In this document: positions 7,310 to 12,798 of the stretch, in pieces
How the letters are laid out: each line of letters starts with the position of its first letter
How positions within the stretch are numbered: the first letter of the stretch is position 1
IMG/VR virus record: IMGVR_UViG_3300022707_001378
Coordinates: 1 to 20,029 of that record
Source of the DNA: a virus
DNA length: 20,029 nt
Direction: 5' to 3' (one strand)
Program-made: the position numbers and the translations under genes
The notes under the pieces: generated by a model
What the model was told of the DNA's origin: nothing
Seen by the model: the letters and a program-made list of their open reading frames with translations, nothing else
The model's database searches: none

Positions 7310-7657
7310 ATGACTGACTTTAATAAATTCGGACAAAAAACAGGAGATTCCATAAATCTATCTGAAATCGGTGATAAACCATTCACCATTACCAACGTAG
7401 AAGACTCACCATATACAAAAGATGGTGAAGAAACTGCGGGAGTAAAGATTTCAACTGAAGAATCTTGGAAAAAAGAAGATGGTACAGAAGTAAAGAAGAT
7501 ACATACAACAAGACGAGCAATCGTATCCAAGTTAAACGATGAAGATTTCAGGAAGGCTCTTGATGGTGGGGAACATTTCAAAGTGAGATGCCCTAAAGAT
7601 AAGGTAAAACCTAAAGGTTCAGGTATGCCTTATTTCGATCTTGTAGCTGCTGAATAG
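7310..7657 (+). CDS. Unrecognised 115-residue protein, possible OB-fold-like DNA-binding protein
   Basis: Start at 7310 (MTDFNKFGQK) rather than 7304, from promoter spacing. The protein is soluble, highly charged and beta-rich: SINLSEIGDKPFTITNVED and the following strands look like an OB-type barrel with a basic region HTTRRAIVSKL near the middle, then KVRCPKDKVKPKGSGMPYFDL. Viral single-strand DNA-binding proteins often have this size and character, and the neighbours (nucleases, phosphoesterase) fit DNA metabolism. No diagnostic motif is visible, so this is a guess from composition. Codon choice is more A-rich in Lys/Glu than in the fibre genes. A T-rich tract follows the stop. Confidence 0.5.
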   Translation: MTDFNKFGQKTGDSINLSEIGDKPFTITNVEDSPYTKDGEETAGVKISTEESWKKEDGTEVKKIHTTRRAIVSKLNDEDFRKALDGGEHFKVRCPKDKVKPKGSGMPYFDLVAAE

Positions 7658-7668
7658 GCACTACTTCC

Positions 7669-7676
7669 TTTTTTTT
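7669..7676 (+). terminator. T-tract, possible archaeal terminator
   Basis: Eight T in a row lie 12 bases after the TAG of the 115-residue gene and before the next promoter. Archaeal RNA polymerase commonly terminates at T-runs without a hairpin. Confidence 0.4.
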
Positions 7677-7681
7677 ATACC

Positions 7682-7690
7682 TTTATATAT
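7682..7690 (+). promoter_or_regulatory. TATA-like box for the 140-residue gene
   Basis: TTTATATAT is centred 26 bases before the ATG at 7712, with no ribosome-binding site. Confidence 0.65.
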
Positions 7691-7711
7691 AGGAAAATAT
7701 ATTATAAATCA

Positions 7712-8134
7712 ATGACAAAACAAGAACAAATATCAGAAGTTATGATGAAATTAAAAACAGAGTGGTCAATTCTTAAAAATGATTTATTAGCCAAAGTTGA
7801 TAGGAGAGTGGCTTGTGAAAATGTGATTGAATTATCAAAATTAGCAAACAATTTAGATCCAACATTTGAGGTTATTGATATGAGTGTAACTAAATATGCA
7901 GAGTTCTTACCAAAGAAATATCAAGTAAAATCAAACGTAAATTGGGGAACTATTGAGAAAATGACAAAACAAGAACTAGCAGCTCTACAGTTGGTACACC
8001 GTCTAGAATCGGTAGCAGTTGAACATATAAAAAAGAAATTACCCACTGAAGCAGTTGATTCACAGAAATTTGGTATGATCGTAAGTGCATTTACTGAAAA
8101 ATTATTAAAAGCTTATATATTTCAAAATTCTTAA
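7712..8134 (+). CDS. Unrecognised 140-residue helical protein
   Basis: I do not recognise the family. The protein is predicted mostly helical and charged, with KQEQISEVMMKLKTEWSILK at the N-terminus, a middle YAEFLPKKYQVKSNVNWGT stretch, and amphipathic helices to the end. No cysteine pairs, membrane segments or catalytic motifs are visible. It has its own promoter and is followed by the phosphoesterase gene after 44 bases, again with a separate promoter, so it is likely a single-gene transcript expressed with the surrounding DNA-metabolism block. A replication or recombination accessory role is possible from context only. Confidence 0.5.
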   Translation: MTKQEQISEVMMKLKTEWSILKNDLLAKVDRRVACENVIELSKLANNLDPTFEVIDMSVTKYAEFLPKKYQVKSNVNWGTIEKMTKQELAALQLVHRLESVAVEHIKKKLPTEAVDSQKFGMIVSAFTEKLLKAYIFQNS

Positions 8135-8148
8135 TCTAGAAAGACAAC

Positions 8149-8157
8149 TTTATATTA
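8149..8157 (+). promoter_or_regulatory. TATA-like box for the phosphoesterase operon
   Basis: TTTATATTA is centred 26 bases before the ATG at 8179. It probably drives the three overlapping genes that end at 9436. Confidence 0.65.
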
Positions 8158-8178
8158 TAGATATTACACGATAATAGC

Positions 8179-8994
8179 ATGGATTCAAATTTCATAAACG
8201 TAGAACTCGAACATAAAGACGACATAATTCATCTTGAAGTTTTTTCTGATGAACATTATGGAGATCCAAAAAGGGATATAGGACTTTGTGAAAGAAGAGA
8301 AAAAGCAGTATTAGATGATTCGAATCGTTACACCGCATTTGGTGGGGATCAATTTAATAATATAATGGCTTGGGATAAACGATATACACTTGAATCAAGT
8401 GATCCTATTCCTAGTTTAACTAGGGAAGTAGAACAATGGAAAACACATCATTCAGAGCTTTTTAAGTTGAATAAAGCCTTAATTAGTTCAAAGAGTGCTC
8501 CTAAAATCTGGTATGGATTGGCTGGTAATCACGAATATAATGATAAGCACATTGATCATTATTGGATGAACAAACTGTTTACCGATGAAGATATTAAATA
8601 TTTGGGAAGTAAAGGCTGGGTAGGACTTCAAATAAACTTCAAAGGAGAACCATTAAGAAGATGGAAATTGTTTGTAGCACATGGATTTGGTAGTTCAGCA
8701 GCTTTGGAAAAACCATTGGAAGATATGAAAATGAATAATTATGCAGATGTGTTTTTAATGGGACACCTACATAGAAAATTCATTACACAGCAAATTGTAT
8801 ATGATTATTCTTTTGCTGAGAATAGATATATAGAAAAAGAAGTCGTACTTGGTAATACTGGTACATTTTGTAACAGTATATTACAGGGTAGAGATTCTTG
8901 GTTTGAACATAGAAACAAAGGACTTCATTCAAGAGCTGGAACAATCACTGTATCTTTTGATGCATACGAAGGTAAACTATCATGCCACTTATAG
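8179..8994 (+). CDS. Calcineurin-like metallophosphoesterase
   Basis: A 271-residue protein with the full metallophosphoesterase signature in order: FSDEH at 22-26 (Asp24, His26), GGDQFN at 55-60 (Asp57), GNHE at 116-119 (Asn117, His118), AHG near 167-169 (His168), and GHLH at 195-198 (His196, His198). These residues form the two-metal centre that hydrolyses phosphodiesters or phosphomonoesters. Viral relatives range from Mre11/SbcD-like DNA nucleases to cyclic-nucleotide or nucleotide phosphatases, and the sequence does not decide. No nuclease capping domain is obvious, and the size matches a stand-alone catalytic domain. It overlaps the next gene by 13 bases, suggesting coupled translation. 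It could act in DNA repair, nucleotide recycling or degradation of a signalling nucleotide. Confidence 0.85.
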   Translation: MDSNFINVELEHKDDIIHLEVFSDEHYGDPKRDIGLCERREKAVLDDSNRYTAFGGDQFNNIMAWDKRYTLESSDPIPSLTREVEQWKTHHSELFKLNKALISSKSAPKIWYGLAGNHEYNDKHIDHYWMNKLFTDEDIKYLGSKGWVGLQINFKGEPLRRWKLFVAHGFGSSAALEKPLEDMKMNNYADVFLMGHLHRKFITQQIVYDYSFAENRYIEKEVVLGNTGTFCNSILQGRDSWFEHRNKGLHSRAGTITVSFDAYEGKLSCHL

Positions 8995-9278
8995 AGGATG
9001 ATAGCCTTAATGGATCTGTAGTGGGTAAAACCGCTTCAGATACTATTAAGTATATAGAGAATTTACCAAAATCCTCACTTCGGGATAGGGTAATTGGGTT
9101 TGTAATAGACAAAGGACAGGTAACAAAATCTGATATATTCCTTCAAATAAGTGGTAGTGGAACTGCTCAAGTATTAGTATCTAATCTAATCCAAAATGGT
9201 ATATTGGTAGAGCACTATTTTGATTGTGGTCACTGTAAATTTTATACCATTAATCAATCAAAGGTTAATGAGATATGA
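8982..9278 (+). CDS. Winged-helix-like protein (98 residues)
   Basis: The start overlaps the end of the phosphoesterase gene by 13 bases. Residues about 30-90 have helix, helix, then QVTKSDIFLQISGSGTAQV and LVSNLIQNGILVEHYF, which looks like a winged helix-turn-helix: a recognition-helix-like segment after SDIF, then a hairpin wing ending in DCGHCKFYTI. Two cysteines and a histidine in the wing could bind a metal, but only as C-x2-C with no partner pair visible. It is probably a DNA-binding protein acting with the phosphoesterase; repression of the operon is another option. The family is inferred from pattern only, and its 3' end overlaps the following gene by four bases. Confidence 0.5.
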   Translation: MPLIEDDSLNGSVVGKTASDTIKYIENLPKSSLRDRVIGFVIDKGQVTKSDIFLQISGSGTAQVLVSNLIQNGILVEHYFDCGHCKFYTINQSKVNEI

Positions 9279-9436
9279 ACCTACCTGAGAATATGTCAAA
9301 AGATAGCAGAATTTGGTTCAATCGGGCTATGGTATATTTCCATACTAGTGAAAAAGCACTAGGCTTCTATAGGGAGTTCAATTACATACGGCAAGAATTA
9401 GGTGTAATACCTAAAGATGAGAAGGAAAATATTTAA
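9275..9436 (+). CDS. Unrecognised 53-residue protein
   Basis: The ATG at 9275 overlaps the TGA of the previous gene in an ATGA arrangement, and the frame runs to TAA at 9434-9436, giving 53 residues beginning MNLPENMSKDSR. It contains IWFNRAMVYFHTSEKALGFY, an aromatic, amphipathic helical stretch, and a charged C-terminus. The coupling and lack of any other use of this stretch support translation. The next gene's TATA-like box overlaps its stop codon. Function unknown; a partner of the winged-helix-like protein or the phosphoesterase is possible. Confidence 0.5.
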   Translation: MNLPENMSKDSRIWFNRAMVYFHTSEKALGFYREFNYIRQELGVIPKDEKENI

Positions 9437-9439
9437 ATA
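9431..9439 (+). promoter_or_regulatory. TATA-like box at the start of the adhesion/fibre operon
   Basis: ATTTAAATA is centred 26 bases before the ATG at 9461, which is in a CATATATGG context without a ribosome-binding site. Confidence 0.65.
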
Positions 9440-9460
9440 GGTAAGAAAAATATATCATAT

Positions 9461-10087
9461 ATGGATATAACTGATACCAATTTTCCTACTATTGAGGGTA
9501 GATTAGAGAAATTTTATTCTTGGATGGATCATACCTGTAATTATTTAAAACGTGGGGTTGAATTAGATGCTCAAAAATATAACGTTATAGCTATGATAGA
9601 TAATGGTTTGTATAAACAATGGTATTATACTCATAATATAGCTACTGATGTGGCTGATATATTTTATGCTGAACAAGCTGTAAATGCATCTCTCACTAAT
9701 GATTTTCTAAGTGCCAATAATAGATGTGAATTGGGAAATCCAGCTGGTAATGATACAATATTAAAAGCTGATACTTTTTCAGCTTTGGGAGCACCAATAG
9801 CAGCTTCTATAAAAACTATAACTGCTACATATCCAAAAGTAAGTGATGATGATGTTGATAATACAGGTGGTGGTGTTGATATAGCATCATGGGATTATTC
9901 TTGGACAACAACTGATTTTGATACCGCAGCTGCTAATGATGTTAGATCAGGAGTAATTCATAATGCTGGTGCTTCACCCGTAGGTGGTTCAGTTCTTTTA
10001 TCACACTATAATTTTGGTACTCCATTTCCAAAATCATCCAGCGATACATTAAAGGTCTTTCATAATCATAGATTGAATGGGGTTTAA
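9461..10087 (+). CDS. Unrecognised 208-residue probable virion protein
   Basis: The first about 75 residues are helical with aromatic residues (RLEKFYSWMDHTCNYLKRGV), perhaps an assembly or attachment helix. The rest is Asp/Thr/Ala-rich and beta-like, with DDDVDNTGGGVDIASWDYSW and a C-terminus ending KVFHNHRLNGV, resembling the ends of small tail or decoration proteins. It is the first gene of a long run of fibre and adhesin-like genes and has its own promoter, so it is probably structural. I cannot name the family. An adhesin or a tail connector protein would fit. Alanine and threonine use resembles its downstream neighbours. Confidence 0.5.
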   Translation: MDITDTNFPTIEGRLEKFYSWMDHTCNYLKRGVELDAQKYNVIAMIDNGLYKQWYYTHNIATDVADIFYAEQAVNASLTNDFLSANNRCELGNPAGNDTILKADTFSALGAPIAASIKTITATYPKVSDDDVDNTGGGVDIASWDYSWTTTDFDTAAANDVRSGVIHNAGASPVGGSVLLSHYNFGTPFPKSSSDTLKVFHNHRLNGV

Positions 10088-10092
10088 TCATA

Positions 10093-10218
10093 ATGGTCAA
10101 TGAAACCATTGGGACTTCAGAAAATATAATAGCAGTAATTAGAAATGAGAAAACTGGTAAGAAAAAAGTTATAACACCCAAAAAATCCTTTTTAAAGAGG
10201 TTGTTTAATATTGCCTGA
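10093..10218 (+). CDS. 41-residue basic protein between structural genes
   Basis: ATG at 10093, 5 bases after the previous TAA, and TGA at 10216-10218. The protein begins MVNETIGTSENIIAVIRNEK and ends in a basic tail with KKKVITPKKSFLKRL. The next gene starts with TTG at 10211 inside its last codons, so the two are likely coupled. A short protein with a strand followed by a basic end is common between phage tail genes; function unknown. No close ribosome-binding site is visible, so translation may depend on the upstream gene. Confidence 0.5.
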   Translation: MVNETIGTSENIIAVIRNEKTGKKKVITPKKSFLKRLFNIA

Positions 10219-11053
10219 TGCGGGATCTCATACTTCAGTAATTCCAAAAAGTGAAACTGAAACTATATTTGCAGCTGCTGATAGATTAGCTGGTAATATA
10301 ACTACCGCAGAGTTTGACATGAAAGGAGCTATAGTTGGAATTTTCGTTCAAGATGGTAGGGTTGTGGACAATAGTGCAAGAGTTATTTTTGGGACACCTG
10401 TTACTTGGACTACTCAAGATCAATCAGATTGTATAGATGCTAATCTCCTTGGTGGGGTTCAAAGAAACCCTACTACCGCATCCGAGATGAAATGGGATTG
10501 GGGAAGTATTGCATCCAGAACTCTGAGTACTCAAATTAATGTCGCAACTGTATCTCTTAACCCAGCCAACAGTATAACAATAGTCGTGGAATTTTCTGAT
10601 GATGATATAAGTTATGGTAGTCCTCAAACAATCGGGAGTACTGGGGGAGCAGTAAATAACGTAGAAGTTAGAACAGACCTAACAGCACAGTCCTTTCGAT
10701 ATACGAAAATAAGACCATCGGTTCAGGCGAATAGCACTAGAGCTACTATAAGGGAAATTTGGGAAATAACAACTATAGGTGGAGCAACCGACCTAACCTT
10801 TGAAGCTAGAGATACAGAAAGGAGTAATTGGAAAGTAATAGCTCCAACAACTCCTATTCCACAGGTAGCTCCAAATCAAACTGGTGCTACAGTCCCTTTA
10901 GTTTCACAGCTTGGACAAGGACAGATAAATGAATTATTCCTACCTACTGCTGATATAACAGATGTAAAAATGATTCGAGCAGTTCTGACTACATCTGCTG
11001 ATGGAGTTTCAAATACTTCAGTAGTTCTTATTAAGGTGAATACCCATGTGTGA
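10211..11053 (+). CDS. Beta-rich virion protein, copy A of a tandem pair (discoidin-like segment)
   Basis: Start is TTG at 10211: the paralogue at 11060 begins with the same MPDAG, and this frame has no nearer ATG in that position. The 280-residue protein shares MPDAG, a TETxFA segment, EFDMKGA, a middle region and a C-terminus ending RAVLTT...NTSVVLIKVNTHV with its neighbour, so the two arose by duplication. Residues about 110-190, including SITIVVEFSDDDISY and FRYTKIRPSV, resemble an F5/8-type C (discoidin) sandwich, a fold that often binds sugars. Probably a fibre or receptor-binding component. The family assignment is by eye. The TTG codon overlaps the previous stop by 8 bases. Confidence 0.6.
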   Translation: MPDAGSHTSVIPKSETETIFAAADRLAGNITTAEFDMKGAIVGIFVQDGRVVDNSARVIFGTPVTWTTQDQSDCIDANLLGGVQRNPTTASEMKWDWGSIASRTLSTQINVATVSLNPANSITIVVEFSDDDISYGSPQTIGSTGGAVNNVEVRTDLTAQSFRYTKIRPSVQANSTRATIREIWEITTIGGATDLTFEARDTERSNWKVIAPTTPIPQVAPNQTGATVPLVSQLGQGQINELFLPTADITDVKMIRAVLTTSADGVSNTSVVLIKVNTHV

Positions 11054-11059
11054 TATATA

Positions 11060-11911
11060 ATGCCTGATGCCGGAAAACCAATAACTGTCCTTCCTGAAGG
11101 AGAAACTGAAACTTTATTTGCTTCTGCTGAAAGAGTGGTAGGAACAGCTGCTAAAGAGTTTGATATGAAAGGTGCGTTATATGCTATAGTTTTACAACGG
11201 GGAACATCCGTTGATAATGCTAGTCGAGTAACCATTGGAACTCCTATTTTATGGAACGCAGCTTCTCATACAGCTGCTATTGATGATGATGTAACAAATG
11301 GTGGTGGTGCAACCCCAGTGGTAGGAACTGATGCAGAGATGAAGATAGATTTTGGTTCAGCAGCTGTTCGTCAGCCTCATATATACGGAAGAGTTGGTAT
11401 ATTAGGTGCAGCTAGTACCACTGTAGTACAACTTAGATTAGCATACTCAACTGATGATATTTCCTATACAGGCGAAGAAATTTTAATCAGTGTTTCATCA
11501 AATTCAGCTGCATTTCTTGATACAGATGTGCAAGGAACATCACAGAATTTTCGATATATCAGAATCAGAGGAGTAAAAACACAAGGTAATGGAGTAGCAT
11601 CCACTATAGTTCGTGAATTATATAATGAAGAAGATACAGGGGGAAGAACAGTTTTGAATTTTGAAATATTTGATACTGCAAATTCAATATGGGTAAATTT
11701 GCCATTAACTACTGTATTAGGATTTACTGATCCAAGAGCAACTACAACCCCCGTTGATCAATTTAACCAAATGGGGTTAAATATGACTAATCATGCATTA
11801 TTTCCAAGTAGTATTCAAGCTGGGACAGCCCTTTTACGAGCAGTTTTAACTACAGATAAAGGTAAATCTGACACTTCGGTTGTAATACTTAAATGTAATA
11901 CTTTTGTGTGA
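11060..11911 (+). CDS. Beta-rich virion protein, copy B of a tandem pair (discoidin-like segment)
   Basis: A 283-residue paralogue of the preceding protein starting six bases after its stop, in an ATATAATGCC context. It conserves the ends (MPDAG...; RAVLTTDKGKSDTSVVILK) and the central discoidin-like stretch (AYSTDDISYTGEEI, FRYIRIRGVK), while a loop before it (TNGGGATPVVGTDAEM) differs in length and sequence. Conserved edges and divergent loops suit a receptor-binding pair facing different host surface structures. No separate promoter is obvious, so it is probably co-transcribed with copy A. Function inferred, not shown. Confidence 0.62.
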   Translation: MPDAGKPITVLPEGETETLFASAERVVGTAAKEFDMKGALYAIVLQRGTSVDNASRVTIGTPILWNAASHTAAIDDDVTNGGGATPVVGTDAEMKIDFGSAAVRQPHIYGRVGILGAASTTVVQLRLAYSTDDISYTGEEILISVSSNSAAFLDTDVQGTSQNFRYIRIRGVKTQGNGVASTIVRELYNEEDTGGRTVLNFEIFDTANSIWVNLPLTTVLGFTDPRATTTPVDQFNQMGLNMTNHALFPSSIQAGTALLRAVLTTDKGKSDTSVVILKCNTFV

Positions 11912-11917
11912 TATAAT

Positions 11918-12247
11918 ATGGTACTTTCCTTTGATGCTGATGGTTCGCAAGCGGTAACAACCGCAGAAACATTTCTATTTGTAGCTCAAACTACACCCGC
12001 AACGTATTTTTGTTATGTTCATACAAATGCGATGGCAGCTGGTGATGTGTATATAATTAGAACTATTGTTCAAGATGCTAATGCATCTGTCACAAGAGTT
12101 TTGTATGAAGACACTATAAAATTTAGTGATATTGATGGACAACCAACTTATTATATACCACCTATTCCAACTCAATCGTTTAGAGTTAGTATCCAAAAAA
12201 TTACTGGAACAGACAGAACGTTTACTTGGCAAAGAGGTACATTCTAA
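11918..12247 (+). CDS. Unrecognised 109-residue beta-rich protein
   Basis: Short all-beta protein beginning MVLSFDADGSQAVTTAETF, with strands TYFCYVHTNAM, DVYIIRTIVQ and SFRVSIQKITG and a C-terminal TFTWQRGTF. Such small beta proteins often act as adhesin or connector domains in virions; a carbohydrate-binding role is plausible but unproven. The start follows the previous stop by six bases in an ATATAATATGG context, with no ribosome-binding site, so coupling to the upstream gene is likely. No homologue recognised by eye. Confidence 0.5.
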   Translation: MVLSFDADGSQAVTTAETFLFVAQTTPATYFCYVHTNAMAAGDVYIIRTIVQDANASVTRVLYEDTIKFSDIDGQPTYYIPPIPTQSFRVSIQKITGTDRTFTWQRGTF

Positions 12248-12760
12248 TTGGTATCAGCTGCCCATAGACATTTTCTTCCAACTGGTAGTAAAATTTTAAG
12301 ACAAGTTAATGAAACTATTCAAATTGTAGAGGGTACAATAAACATTAATGGATTAGTTAAATCTATTAATGAAACTATAGAAATACCAGAAAATATAGGA
12401 AGACGTAGTAATCTAGTTAAACAAATTAATGAAACTATTGAAATTTTAGAAGGTACAATAAATATAAAAGGAATAATTAAATCTATTGATGAAACTATAG
12501 AAATATCAGAAAATATAGGAAGAATTAAAAAACTACTTAGAGAAATTAATGAAGACATACAGGTTGTAGAATCTATTTTAAAATCTATGAATATAATTAG
12601 ATTTATTAATGAAACTATTGAGATTGTTGATAATACAATAAGACTTTCAAGTTTAGTAAGAACCATTAATGAAACTATAGAAATTGGGGAAAATCTTCTT
12701 GGTGCAAAATTCAGTCAATTTTTAAAAGCAGTAGATAAGATAGTTTTAAAAAGGCATTAA
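12248..12760 (+). CDS. Repeat protein built from seven 20-residue INETIEI-type units
   Basis: TTG start directly after the TAA of the previous gene. Residues about 17-155 consist of seven units of about 20 residues with core V/I-K/R-x-I-N-E-T-I-E-I, then E-N/G..., for example VKSINETIEIPENIGR. At 12329-12568 two 40-residue super-units (GTINI, KSI, ENIGR) repeat at an exact 120-base interval, which shows in the DNA as well. The units could stack into an elongated beta-rich or helical shaft. Similar hydrophobic-acidic short repeats (for example ESxTVxD types) are known in archaeal cell-surface proteins, which suggests resemblance to host surface structures. Function unknown; a fibre shaft or adhesin is likely from context. 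Confidence 0.6.
   Translation: MVSAAHRHFLPTGSKILRQVNETIQIVEGTININGLVKSINETIEIPENIGRRSNLVKQINETIEILEGTINIKGIIKSIDETIEISENIGRIKKLLREINEDIQVVESILKSMNIIRFINETIEIVDNTIRLSSLVRTINETIEIGENLLGAKFSQFLKAVDKIVLKRH
12329..12568 (+). repeat. Two tandem 120-base super-repeats in the INETIEI gene
   Basis: Copy 1 is 12329-12448 and copy 2 is 12449-12568. The offset is exactly 120 bases (40 codons), with near-identical stretches such as ACTATAGAAAT and CAGAAAATATAGGAAGA in both. The units lie inside the gene and keep the frame. Confidence 0.75.
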
Positions 12761-12770
12761 TGACATAATC

Positions 12771-12779
12771 TTTAAATGC
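12771..12779 (+). promoter_or_regulatory. TATA-like box for the 715-residue fibre gene
   Basis: TTTAAATGC is centred about 25 bases before the ATG at 12799 (TATATATATGG context) and lies after the repeat-protein stop. Confidence 0.58.
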
Positions 12780-12798
12780 CTAATAATAAAGTATATAT

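Noticed and set aside
7297-7581. Antisense open frame of 94 residues opposite the 115-residue gene
   Set aside because: It lies entirely over a better supported gene, lacks a promoter at the usual spacing, and has a shadow-like composition.
10876-11235. Antisense frame of 119 residues across the boundary of the paralogous pair
   Set aside because: It spans two genes in the opposite strand, with no start signals and no recognisable domain.
12319-12666. Antisense frame of 115 residues opposite the INETIEI repeats
   Set aside because: Its Ser/Ile-rich repeat composition is the reverse reading of the repeat gene; no promoter or coupling.
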